In this document: positions 13,385 through 19,793 of the stretch, in pieces
Position numbering within the stretch: the stretch's first letter is position 1
Layout: each line of letters begins with the position of its first letter
Assembly: GCA_046263055.1 (NCBI GenBank)
Contig: JBHELO010000008.1
Span: forward strand, 1 to 20,493
From: DATAQC01 sp046263055
GTDB taxonomy: Bacteria > Actinomycetota > Acidimicrobiia > Acidimicrobiales > AC-14
Reading direction: 5' to 3'
Length of the DNA: 20,493 bases
The notes under the pieces: generated by a model
The model's database searches: none
What the model was told of the DNA's origin: nothing
Seen by the model: the letters and a program-made list of their open reading frames with translations, nothing else
Translations under genes and position numbers: made by a program

Positions 13385-14428
13385 TCAAATGCCCAGGCCG
13401 AGTTGGCGCGCCGGCGGCGGGCCGGGAACCGCGTCGGCCGCCGGCGGGTCGGCCACCAGCACCTCTCGCGAGCGCGACGGCGGGACGGCCCGGCCGCCGT
13501 GGCGGGACACCATGGCCGCCACGAGGCGGGACAGGTCCTGGGAGGTGCGCTTCGGCGCGTAGGCGCGGGGGTAGCGGGCCTCGTAGAACGCCACCAGGTC
13601 GGGGCGGGCCTCGGCCAGCCAGGAGAACCACTGCTCCCGCACGCCGGGCCGCAGGTGGAGGTAAAGGGTGGTGATGGACCGGGCCCCGGCCTCGACGCAA
13701 GCCTTCACGACCGCCTCCAGCTGCGCCGGGTCGTCGGACAGCCCGGGCAGGACCGGGGCCAGGAGCACCCCGCACGGCACCCCGGCCTGGTTGAGTCGGG
13801 CCACCGCCTCCACCCGCCGCATGGGGTGCGGGGTGCCCGGCTCGGTGGCCTGCCAGACGTCCTCGTCCAGGGTGCCGATGGACAGGTTGGCCCGCACCCG
13901 GGTGCGGCGGGCGGCGTCGGCCAGCAGCTCGAGATCGGAGAGGATGAGGGTGGACTTGGTGAGGATGGAGAACGGGTTGGCCGCCTCCGCCAGCACCCCG
14001 ACGATGCCTCGGGTGAGGCGGTACTTGCCCTCGCAGCGCTGGTACGGGTCCGTGTTGGTGCCCATGGCGATGTGCTCGCCGGCCCATCGCCCGGGGGCGA
14101 GCTCGGCCCGCAGCCGGTCGACGGCGTTGACCTTCACCACGATGCGCCGCTCGAAGTCCTCGCCGGCGTCCATGCCCAGGTACTCGTGGGTGGGGCGGGC
14201 GAAGCAGTAGGTGCACGCGTGCGAGCACCCCCGGTAGGCGTTGATGGTGTACCGGAATGGCATCCGGGAGGCCACCGGCACTTCGTTGACGATGCGCCGA
14301 GCCCGCACGTGGAGGAACTCCAAGCCCCGGAACTCGCCCCGGCCCACGTGGCGCTCGACCTCCTCGAATAGCGCGACCTGCGGATCGGTCCCGTCCAGGC
14401 GCCAGCGGAGGTCCGAGGGCGCGGCCAC
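13385..14428 (-). CDS. Radical SAM protein, Rv2578c family
   Basis: A 347-residue radical S-adenosylmethionine enzyme. TINAYRGCSHACTYCFARPT gives C-x3-C-x2-C (Cys68, Cys72, Cys75), which binds the SAM-cleaving [4Fe-4S] cluster. The start of the family is recognisable (RWRLDGTDPQVALFEEVE; FLHVRARRIVNEVP), as are AMGTNTDPYQRCEGKYRLTR, ILTKSTLILSDLELL and LAPVLPGLSDDPAQLEAV. The Rv2578c/SplB-like group is common in actinobacteria and its substrate is unknown; a DNA or nucleotide repair role is sometimes suggested from SplB similarity. The GTG at 14428 is used because TACGGT (14441-14436) stands seven bases upstream; a second GTG at 14437 overlaps that box. It is divergent from the dienelactone hydrolase gene. 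Confidence 0.9.
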   Translation of the reverse strand: MAAPSDLRWRLDGTDPQVALFEEVERHVGRGEFRGLEFLHVRARRIVNEVPVASRMPFRYTINAYRGCSHACTYCFARPTHEYLGMDAGEDFERRIVVKVNAVDRLRAELAPGRWAGEHIAMGTNTDPYQRCEGKYRLTRGIVGVLAEAANPFSILTKSTLILSDLELLADAARRTRVRANLSIGTLDEDVWQATEPGTPHPMRRVEAVARLNQAGVPCGVLLAPVLPGLSDDPAQLEAVVKACVEAGARSITTLYLHLRPGVREQWFSWLAEARPDLVAFYEARYPRAYAPKRTSQDLSRLVAAMVSRHGGRAVPPSRSREVLVADPPAADAVPGPPPARQLGLGI

Positions 14429-14435
14429 GCCGGCC

Positions 14436-14441
14436 ACCGTA
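14436..14441 (-). promoter_or_regulatory. -10 box of the radical SAM gene
   Basis: TACGGT on the minus strand, seven bases before GTG 14428. It implies leaderless translation; no ribosome site is present. Confidence 0.45.
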
Positions 14442-14481
14442 GTCGAACAGGCGTTCCCTACGGTGACCAGGACCGGCTGCC

Positions 14482-14487
14482 TAGCAT
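14482..14487 (+). promoter_or_regulatory. -10 box of the dienelactone hydrolase gene
   Basis: TAGCAT, seven bases before ATG 14495. Together with the oppositely directed box at 14436-14441 it makes a compact divergent promoter of about 60 bp. Confidence 0.5.
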
Positions 14488-14494
14488 CGGCGCG

Positions 14495-15388
14495 ATGGAA
14501 GACCACCTGCGCTACCTCGCCGAAGAAGTCGCCTACGACCACGCCGACGGGCTCCTGACCCGGCGTGACGCCCTCCGCCAGCTGGGCGCCCTGGGCTTCG
14601 GGACGGTGGCCGCCTCGGCCCTGTTGGCCGCTTGTGCCGGCAACACGAAGCAGGCGGCCACGCCCACCACCGCGGCCGGCGGCGGCGCCACGACCACCCG
14701 GCCGCCCACCACGCCGGTGCCCACGGAGGCCATCACCTACCCCGGGAAGCACGGCACCCTCCAGGGCGTGTGGGCGCCGGCCGCCACGCCCAGGGGGGCG
14801 GTGGTGGTGAACCACGAGAACCAGGGCATCACCCCGTTCATCACGTCGGTGGTCGGTCGCCTGGCGGGCGACGGCTACTCGGCCCTGGCCGTCGACCTGC
14901 TGTCCGAGGAAGGGGGCACGGCGGCGGTGGACAACGTCGGCCAGGCGCTTGGCAACGCCAGCTCGGCCCGCTTCGTGGACGACATGGTCTCCACCGTCGA
15001 CGAGCTGGTCCGCCGCCAGCCGGGCGCCAAGCTGGGGGCCATCGGGTTCTGCTTCGGCGGGAACACCACGTGGCTGCTGGTCGAGAACGAGCCCCGCCTG
15101 GCCGCCGCCGCCCCCTTCTACGGCCAGGTGCGCTCGGGCGTGGACTTCTCCCGGGCCAAGGCGGCGGTGCTGGCCGTGTACGCCGAGCTGGACACCCGGG
15201 TCAACGCCACCCGGGAGGAGGCCACGTCGGCCCTGGAGAAGGCCAACCTGGCCCACCAGGTCCGCACGTTCCCCGGGGTGGACCACGCGTTCTTCAACGA
15301 CACCAACGCCGCCCGCTACAACGCCACCCAGGCGGCCGCCGCCTACGCCGCCGTGCTCGACTGGTTCGGGCGCTACCTGGCCAGATAG
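14495..15388 (+). CDS. Secreted dienelactone hydrolase-family lipoprotein
   Basis: An alpha/beta-hydrolase of 297 residues. An unusually long n-region (EDHLRYLAEEVAYDHADG) precedes LTRRDALRQL, a Tat-like twin-Arg motif, then GFGTVAASALLAAC with a lipobox at Cys47. A Thr/Pro linker to residue 78 follows. The enzyme domain contains GAVVVNHENQGITPFI, GYSALAVDLLSEEGG, the nucleophile elbow GFCFGG (Cys186), AELDTRV (Asp233) and GVDHAFFND (His264): the Cys-Asp-His triad of dienelactone hydrolases. The long N-terminus with the twin Arg after it is typical of DLH members tethered outside the membrane in actinobacteria. It probably hydrolyses a lactone or ester outside the membrane; the substrate is unknown. 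TatA at 1732 is consistent with export of this protein. Confidence 0.9.
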   Translation: MEDHLRYLAEEVAYDHADGLLTRRDALRQLGALGFGTVAASALLAACAGNTKQAATPTTAAGGGATTTRPPTTPVPTEAITYPGKHGTLQGVWAPAATPRGAVVVNHENQGITPFITSVVGRLAGDGYSALAVDLLSEEGGTAAVDNVGQALGNASSARFVDDMVSTVDELVRRQPGAKLGAIGFCFGGNTTWLLVENEPRLAAAAPFYGQVRSGVDFSRAKAAVLAVYAELDTRVNATREEATSALEKANLAHQVRTFPGVDHAFFNDTNAARYNATQAAAAYAAVLDWFGRYLAR

Positions 15389-15403
15389 GCGCCTGCCCGC
15401 CGG

Positions 15404-15546
15404 TACGCTGCCCATCCACGGGTGACGGTGTGGCGCCGGCCCGGCCACCCACGAGCTGCGCCGCTACCGGCGGGCCACAGGTGGTGCCTGAGGGCACTAC
15501 CGCGGCCGACCCGATCGTGGTGCCCACGGTGGCGCCGGGGAAGACC
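15404..15546 (+). pseudogene. 5' remnant of a lipoprotein-like gene with promoter box
   Basis: TACGCT (15404-15409) looks like another -10 box. From GTG 15430 the frame reads VAPARPPTSCAATGGPQVVP, EGTTAADPIVVPTVAPGK and TTTGATE, a Thr/Pro-rich stretch after a Cys, like the linker of a secreted lipoprotein. After about 15547 the composition drops in GC and the frame merely runs antisense to another gene. It therefore looks like the beginning of a gene cut off at the edge of the lower-GC islet. The proposed signal peptide is not intact, so this is tentative. Confidence 0.35.
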
Positions 15547-15547
15547 A

Positions 15548-15943
15548 CTACCGGCGCGACCGAACCGCTACGACTAAGCGAACCGCCAACAACGCCACTG
15601 CGAAGGAGACGATGGATACCAGGACAGCACCCATTAGGAATCCTGTATCGGCCACCCCAGGATCTGCCGCTCGCTCCCGACCATTGAAGACCTCGATAGC
15701 GGCGAACATTGACCCGCCAAATACCAGGCCAAGCAAGATGGCGAACCGGAGCGGATCCGTCGGCCGCAACGCCCATGCCGCGAGAGAAGACGAGAATAGC
15801 CAGAAGACCAGGGCGACGACGACAGTGACGGTGGCGGCAGGATGAATTCGGACCTGGAGCCAGTAGCCGAGGAGGGCACACCCAGCAGCGATAGCTACGA
15901 GGCAGGGCCCACGTCCCCGACTTAGTGCTCTACCTCCTAGCAC
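15548..15943 (-). CDS. Integral membrane protein, about four helices, in low-GC islet
   Basis: Not recognised. The 131-residue product has hydrophobic segments CLVAIAAGCALLGYWLQV, TVTVVVALVFWLFSSSLAAW, RFAILLGLVFGGSMFAAIEV and FLMGAVLVSIVSFAVALLAV, with a basic end (VAVRSRR). Codon use is richer in A/T-ending codons (CTA, AGA, GTA, ATA) than in flanking genes, suggesting acquisition. The GTG at 15943 is the longest start; an AGGAGG inside the first codons (about 15932-15937) hints that translation may begin a little further in, but no standard start is found there. The minus-strand direction matches the neighbouring micro-ORFs and the NuoF-like gene. Confidence 0.55.
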   Translation of the reverse strand: MLGGRALSRGRGPCLVAIAAGCALLGYWLQVRIHPAATVTVVVALVFWLFSSSLAAWALRPTDPLRFAILLGLVFGGSMFAAIEVFNGRERAADPGVADTGFLMGAVLVSIVSFAVALLAVRLVVAVRSRR

Positions 15944-15962
15944 AGCTCTTCACCCTTGGCGC

Positions 15963-16292
15963 TTACCCCTTGGACCATACCAGCTTGGACCGAAGCCGGA
16001 GCGGAGCCGAAGATGGGTATGTCTTTCCCTTCATCCGCTCGCGACTCGCCCTTAACGCAGTCATAGCTTGATCTATTGCCAGGTCGCCACGTTCGATGGC
16101 TCGGTCAAACGAGTTGCACAAGCCAAGATGCCGGCGACAGCTGGGCCACCTTCTTGGTCGCCCTCTTGGCGGACCTCCTTGCCGGCGCTGCTGCTCTGTT
16201 GGCCGCCTCGGCGGCTGCCCGTTCCTTGGTGGTCTGGTCCTCGATCGCCGCGTCGGCGTATCACTGACCCCCGGAGTTGGACGCGCACTCAT
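15963..16292 (-). pseudogene. Small Ala/Lys/Arg-rich ORF(s), apparently frameshifted
   Basis: From ATG 16292 the frame reads SARPTPGVSD and then turns Pro/Arg-rich. A one-base shift near 16261 instead gives YADAAIEDQTTKERAAAEAA followed by NRAAAPARRSAKRATKKVAQ, a credible helical, basic, histone-tail-like sequence ending at a TGA near 16094. A further protein-like stretch, CNSFDRAIERGDLAIDQAMT then ALRASRERMKGKTYP, occupies the original frame to TAA at 15963. Either two small overlapping genes or one gene broken by indels lies here. No family is recognised. Confidence 0.35.
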
Positions 16293-16313
16293 GATCTAAG
16301 ACGTCCCAAGCGC

Positions 16314-16454
16314 CTACTTGCGCCTCAGGAACCGTAGTGTCGATAGGACGAACCCGACGACCAATATGGCCAGGACGATACCGACAACCCAGCCCGGGCT
16401 CGACCCGTTCTTGACTGTCACGCCGATTATTGCGGCCAATAGGGCAATTACCAT
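16314..16454 (-). CDS. 46-residue membrane micro-protein
   Basis: Not recognised. ATG 16454 is preceded by AGCGGAGGG with a 7-base spacer, one of the best ribosome sites in the window. The product has two hydrophobic stretches (VIALLAAIIGVTV and WVVGIVLAILVVGFVLSTL) separated by KNGSSPG, and a basic end (RFLRRK). Size, hydrophobicity and basic tail resemble small phage membrane proteins or type I toxin peptides, but no relative can be named. The strong ribosome site and the lack of rare stops make it likely real. A longer frame to 16532 is not supported. Confidence 0.6.
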   Translation of the reverse strand: MVIALLAAIIGVTVKNGSSPGWVVGIVLAILVVGFVLSTLRFLRRK

Positions 16455-16692
16455 TTGAACACCCTCCGCTTCGTCCCGCCAAATTGTTCCAGCGGTTCCA
16501 GACGACTGTAGCTGAGCGGGGGTGAGCGCCAAAAGGAGGCGCGGGCCCAGCGGGAATGCGGCCAGCGGTCACACTCTGTAACTGCGCAACTAGTGTTTCG
16601 CCTGGACCCCTTACCGTTAAGGGCCGGGAGAGTGCCCGTGAACGAGGAGTCAAGTCTCGTCAGCTCACGTCTAGATCGAGGACCGCGGACGG
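16455..16692. other. Non-coding stretch with a short hairpin
   Basis: No convincing gene. CCCTTA-CCGT-TAAGGG (16608-16623) is a perfect 6-bp stem with a 4-base loop and no T tract. GACCG-CGGA-CGGTC (16681-16694) overlaps the stop of the following micro-ORF. The stretch may hold the promoter of the 46-residue ORF or a small RNA; neither can be shown. Confidence 0.4.
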
Positions 16693-16782
16693 TCATCGAC
16701 GAAATCCGTAGTACTTAAGGAGAAACACAATTGCTCCTATTAGAACAGCGACGGAGACTCCGAGTAGCCCAGTCACCTGCAT
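16693..16782 (-). CDS. 29-residue single-helix membrane peptide
   Basis: Not recognised. ATG 16782 has AAGGAGA three bases upstream, somewhat close. The peptide starts MQVTGLLGVSVAV, continues through a single hydrophobic helix (GLLGVSVAVLIGAIVFLLK) and ends KYYGFRR: a basic, aromatic interface typical of single-pass micro-proteins. A/T-ending codons (CTA, ATA, TTT, ATT) mark it as compositionally foreign. It could be a stress or toxin peptide or a phage remnant. Confidence 0.5.
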   Translation of the reverse strand: MQVTGLLGVSVAVLIGAIVFLLKYYGFRR

Positions 16783-16810
16783 ACTCTCCTTCGGAAGTCG
16801 GGGCTGATGC

Positions 16811-16942
16811 TTAGCTCAAGGCGTCGATAATGTCTTGCCCCGCGTTAACCAAGTCGGATGCGGTGGATCCTGCGCTGAATGCCGTGCCGAGTACTCCAGC
16901 GCCAACGTCCTCGAACCCCGTGGCCGCGCCTTCAGCGAGCAT
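16811..16942 (-). CDS. 43-residue Gly/Ala-rich peptide downstream of the NuoF-like gene
   Basis: Not recognised. ATG 16942 lies 18 bases after the stop of the NuoF-like gene on the same strand, and the frame ends at TAA 16811-16813. The peptide reads MLAEGAATGFEDVGAGVLGT, AFSAGSTASDLVNAGQDIID, ALS: acidic, Gly/Ala-rich and amphipathic, with no Cys and no membrane helix. No clear ribosome site is seen, so translation may be coupled to the preceding gene or the ORF may be a remnant. Codons such as GTT, TTG, GTA and ATT differ from the upstream gene. A small structural or bacteriocin-like peptide is possible, but unproven. Confidence 0.42.
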   Translation of the reverse strand: MLAEGAATGFEDVGAGVLGTAFSAGSTASDLVNAGQDIIDALS

Positions 16943-16960
16943 GCTGCACGCCAGCCGGTG

Positions 16961-18370
16961 TCAGCCTCGCCAGAACGGCCGCACCTTGGAGTAGCGCTCC
17001 ACCGGCACCGTGCCCGAGTCGGTCGCGTTGTAGCTCCAGTCGGGCTGCTTGTGGCGGTGGCGCTCGTCCAGGTAGGCCCGGTCACCCCGGATGTCCACCA
17101 GCTCGGCGATCAGCTCGGGGGAGGCGGCCCCTGCGGTGCCCGCCAGGTGGGCCTCCATCTCCTCGGGGAAGTGCTCGATGATGCTGCCCACCACCGCCTG
17201 CTGCTGGGTGGCCAGGAAGCAGCGGGAGCGGTCGGCCACCGTCCCCAGCCGGCGGCGGATGACGGCGGCGTCGTGCTCGGTGGCGTCCGACCCGGTGACC
17301 TTGGTCAGCCGGGTGGCCAGGGTCAGCCCGTCCAGCTTGCACGGCGAGCACTGCCCGCACGACTCGACGGCCAGGAAGCGGGCCACCCCGGCCGCCACCG
17401 ACGCCATGTCCACTGTGTCGTCGAACACGATGAAGCCGCCCGACCCCAGGCCGCTGCCGATCGCCGACAACGTCTCGTACGCCACCGGCGTGTCCAGGTC
17501 GGCCTCGGTGATGATGCCGTTGGCCACCCCGGAGAGCACCGCCTTGATGCGGTGGCCGTTGCGGAGGCCGCCGCCCACCAGCTCGATGACCTCGCGCAGC
17601 GGGGTGCCCATCTGCACCTCGCCCACGCCGTGGCGGCGGGTGGAGCCGGTGACGGTGCAGACGGTGGTGCCGGGTGACTTCTCGGTGCCCATGGTGCGGA
17701 ACCAGGCCGGGCCCCGTCCCACGATCCGAGCCACGTTGGCCAGCGTCTCGGTGTTGTTGACCAGCGCCGGGGCCGGCTGCTCGCCGCCGGCGTGGTCAGC
17801 CCAGATGCCCCGGCGGAAGGTGGGGACCACCCGGGGGAACGGCCAGCGGCCGTCGATGGTCTCGAGGAGGGCGCTCTCCTCGCCGTACAGGTATTCGTCG
17901 GGGCCCTCGAAGACGGCCATGCTCAGGCCCTCGGTCCACCCCACCGCCTCGGCCTGCTCGATGGCGTCGCGCAGGCGCTCGACCTCGCCGCCGAAGGAGC
18001 GCTTGGTGGCGAAGATGACGAGGTCGGCCTCCACCGCCAGGGCGGCGATGGCCGCCCCCTCCACCACCACGAAGGGGTTGCGGCGGATGATCGTGCGGTC
18101 CTTGAACGTGCCGGGCTCGCCCTCGGCCACGTTGACGACCACGGTGGTGCGCACGCCCGGCGAGCGGTTCTCCCGTACCGTCTGCCATTTGATGCCGGTG
18201 GGGAAGCCGGCCCCGCCCCGGCCCCGGAGGCCGGACTCGGCCACCGTGGCGATCACCGCCTCGGGTTCCACCTGGCGGGCGGCCTTGATGCCGGTGCCCC
18301 CGCCCCGGGCCAGGTACTCGTCGAGGGACACGATCGGCGAGGGGTAGAGCACGCGATGCACGAGGGGCAT
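16961..18370 (-). CDS. NuoF/HoxF-type NADH-binding flavoprotein (51-kDa subunit family)
   Basis: A 469-residue soluble subunit of the type that transfers electrons from NADH via FMN to iron-sulfur clusters in complex I, hydrogenases or formate dehydrogenases. SGLRGRGGAGFPTGIKW (46-62) is the Gly-rich nucleotide/FMN motif; NVAEGEPGTFKDR (80-92) and FEGPDEYLYGEESALLE (154-170) are conserved flavin-site segments. An SLBB-like region follows. The C-terminal domain binds [4Fe-4S] with ESCGQCSPCK (Cys338, Cys341, Cys344) and Cys384. There is no NuoE or other Nuo gene nearby, so it is not part of a standard nuo operon here. The ATG 18370 follows TACGCT by six bases (leaderless). A second, close paralogue begins at 19794 in the opposite direction. 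The partner complex is unknown. Confidence 0.9.
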   Translation of the reverse strand: MPLVHRVLYPSPIVSLDEYLARGGGTGIKAARQVEPEAVIATVAESGLRGRGGAGFPTGIKWQTVRENRSPGVRTTVVVNVAEGEPGTFKDRTIIRRNPFVVVEGAAIAALAVEADLVIFATKRSFGGEVERLRDAIEQAEAVGWTEGLSMAVFEGPDEYLYGEESALLETIDGRWPFPRVVPTFRRGIWADHAGGEQPAPALVNNTETLANVARIVGRGPAWFRTMGTEKSPGTTVCTVTGSTRRHGVGEVQMGTPLREVIELVGGGLRNGHRIKAVLSGVANGIITEADLDTPVAYETLSAIGSGLGSGGFIVFDDTVDMASVAAGVARFLAVESCGQCSPCKLDGLTLATRLTKVTGSDATEHDAAVIRRRLGTVADRSRCFLATQQQAVVGSIIEHFPEEMEAHLAGTAGAASPELIAELVDIRGDRAYLDERHRHKQPDWSYNATDSGTVPVERYSKVRPFWRG

Positions 18371-18376
18371 GACTGC

Positions 18377-18382
18377 AGCGTA
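18377..18382 (-). promoter_or_regulatory. -10 box of the NuoF-like gene
   Basis: TACGCT on the minus strand, six bases before ATG 18370, with no ribosome site. A GTGAAC hexamer about 17 bp further upstream may act as -35 and overlaps the CRP-like site. Confidence 0.5.
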
Positions 18383-18390
18383 CCGCTGTG

Positions 18391-18406
18391 TGTGATTGTG
18401 TTCACT
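18391..18406. promoter_or_regulatory. CRP/FNR-family-like operator
   Basis: TGTGA-N6-TCACT matches nine of the ten fixed positions of the CRP/GlxR half-sites (TGTGA-N6-TCACA). It lies between the divergent NuoF-like and CBS genes, near the -35 of the former. A second symmetry, TTGTG (18396-18400) and CACAA (18409-18413), overlaps it. Control by cAMP or a redox-sensing CRP/FNR protein is inference. Confidence 0.45.
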
Positions 18407-18492
18407 TTCACAAGAGCGGTTTCTTTCCGATCGGTAGAGTGCGCCGCCACATCGACCGCTAGCCGCAACCACAGCAAGGGAACGGAGCCAGC

Positions 18493-18954
18493 ATGGAGAT
18501 CGGACCGTTGGTCAGTCGGGCAGTGCTGACCGTCGAGGCCTCCGACAGCCTCACCGACGCGGCGGTGTGGATGATCGAGCGGGGTGTGGGGTCGGCGGTG
18601 GTGATGGACGGCAGCACGCCGACGGGGGTCGTCACCGACCGCGACGCCCTGCGGGTGGTGGCCAAGGGGGCGGCGGGGTCGTCGCTCACGGTTGGCGACT
18701 GCATGACCAGGCTCACCAGCGTCTCGGCGTCTCTGGGTCTGCTCGACGCCGCCCGCATCATGCGGGACAAGGGCTTCCGCCACCTGGTGGTGGTGGGAGA
18801 CGAAGGCGGCCTGGTGGGCGTGTTCTCCATGCGCGACCTGGTGCTGGGGCTCCTCCAGGAGATCAGCGCCACCGCCGCCGGCGAGCCGTCGAGCATGGAC
18901 CAGTCGAAGATGGACGACGCCATCGGCGACGGCCCCCTCGACCCCGAGCGGTAG
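18493..18954 (+). CDS. CBS-pair domain protein
   Basis: A 153-residue stand-alone CBS-pair (Bateman) protein, the usual size for this type. Such modules bind adenine nucleotides or related ligands and act as energy or redox sensors. Domain 1 has VSRAVLTVEASDSLTDAAVW, GVGSAVVMDG and TPTGVVTDRDALRVVA; domain 2 has VGDCMTRLTSVSASLGLLDA, GFRHLVVVGDEGGLVGVFSM and RDLVLGLL. The ATG at 18493 is seven bases after GGAG and TAGAGT (18435-18440) is a likely -10, so it has a leader, unlike its neighbours. It lies divergently between two NuoF-like genes and could regulate them or report NAD(H)/AMP state, but this is inferred from position only. A GC hairpin follows its stop. Confidence 0.9.
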   Translation: MEIGPLVSRAVLTVEASDSLTDAAVWMIERGVGSAVVMDGSTPTGVVTDRDALRVVAKGAAGSSLTVGDCMTRLTSVSASLGLLDAARIMRDKGFRHLVVVGDEGGLVGVFSMRDLVLGLLQEISATAAGEPSSMDQSKMDDAIGDGPLDPER

Positions 18955-18966
18955 CCGCCCTCTCCG

Positions 18967-18983
18967 CCCCCGGCGTCCGGGGG
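18967..18983. terminator. GC hairpin after the CBS gene
   Basis: CCCCCGG-CGT-CCGGGGG is a 7-bp perfect stem with a 3-base loop, 12 bases after the stop. It could serve both the CBS gene and the minus-strand gene running towards it. Confidence 0.65.
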
Positions 18984-18986
18984 TGA

Positions 18987-19400
18987 AGCTCTCCCGCTCC
19001 GGTCGACCAGGGGCCCCCGGCCCAGGGCGGCGGGCGCAGGGCGCAGGGCCGGGCAGCGCCCGGACGCCACCCCGGTCGTCACCTCACCGGTGGGAGCCCG
19101 GTGGGCGTGTACGCACCGGACCTGCCACCCCAGGCGGAGGGGCGCGGCCACCGTCACCTCGCCGCTGGCAGGGTCGACCCGGGCCGCGCTGCCGGCCGGC
19201 AGCCCGGCGCTGGCCCGCTCCACCGCCAGGGCGAAGGCGGGGAAGGCGGCGGCGGCCAGCAGGCGGTGGAGGTGGGCGCGGGTGGCCCGGGCCCGGGTGT
19301 CGACCCGCCACGAGGCCCAGCGGTCGGTGGCGACGGCCGACAGGCAGAACACCGCCACCAGGGCGACCACGAACCGGGCCTGCTGGCCCCGGCGGCTCAC
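18987..19400 (-). CDS. TM-anchored small protein, no stop in expected place
   Basis: Not identified; it resembles single-helix pilin- or TadE-like exported proteins. GTG 19400 overlaps the TGA of the upstream ORF (GTGA), a sign of coupling. The N-terminus SRRGQQARFVVALVAVFCLS has a basic start and one hydrophobic segment, followed by ATDRWASWRVDTRARATRAH and a domain with ASGEVTVAAPLRLGWQVRCV. The frame then stays open past the hairpin and through the antisense of the CBS gene to 18459, so no natural stop is found. The end given here is arbitrary, just before the hairpin. A one-base shift near 19084-19090 would meet stops at once, suggesting an indel or error. Confidence 0.45.
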
Positions 19401-19552
19401 CGCCCGGACCGCACCGCCTCGGCGCACAGGTTGCGCTCGGCGTACGCCTCGATGCGGACGTCGTGGCTGCCGTGGTCGGCCAGCGCCCGCCCCACGGCGG
19501 TGTCGATCCTCGGCGCCAGCAGCTTGTCCACCGGGTCGCCGAGGGAGCCCAT
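19397..19552 (-). CDS. 51-residue hypothetical protein
   Basis: Not recognised. From ATG 19552 it reads MGSLGDPVDKLLAPRIDTAV, GRALADHGSHDVRIEAYAER, NLCAEAVRSGR; the second half looks like a soluble alpha/beta fragment with one Cys. The frame is open upstream to an ATG at 19795, which overlaps the divergent NuoF-like start (CATG at 19793-19796), but that extension is Pro/Arg/Gly low complexity. The stop overlaps the next start (GTGA, 19397-19400), making a likely two-gene operon. No strong ribosome site is seen. Confidence 0.42.
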   Translation of the reverse strand: MGSLGDPVDKLLAPRIDTAVGRALADHGSHDVRIEAYAERNLCAEAVRSGR

Positions 19553-19749
19553 GTTGCGCTGCTTCGTGCCCAGCCGAAGCGGCGGCCAACCGCCGGCCCG
19601 GATGGTGCGCGGATTGGGCCCGGTCCCGCCGGCCGGTGGCCCGGGCCGGGTGGGCAGCCGGGCCCGCCCCGCCTCCGACTCGACGTCTCGGTGGCCGGCC
19701 ACCGCCCCCCGGGGCGGGACGGCGAGGGCGACAGGGCGCAGCCGGGGCG

Positions 19750-19780
19750 GGCCGAGTTGCCTTGGTGGTCGGCCGAGTTG
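19750..19780. repeat. 10-bp direct repeat upstream of the second NuoF-like gene
   Basis: GGCCGAGTTG occurs at 19750-19759 and 19771-19780, start to start 21 bp, about two helical turns. It ends one or two bases before a weak -10 (AAGACT, 19782-19787), which is six bases from ATG 19794. The spacing suits a regulator binding one face of the DNA. Confidence 0.5.
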
Positions 19781-19793
19781 GAAGACTCTCGCC

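Noticed and set aside
15547..16945. Insertion sequence or integrated element with ends
   Set aside because: No transposase or integrase coding and no convincing terminal inverted or flanking direct repeats were seen.
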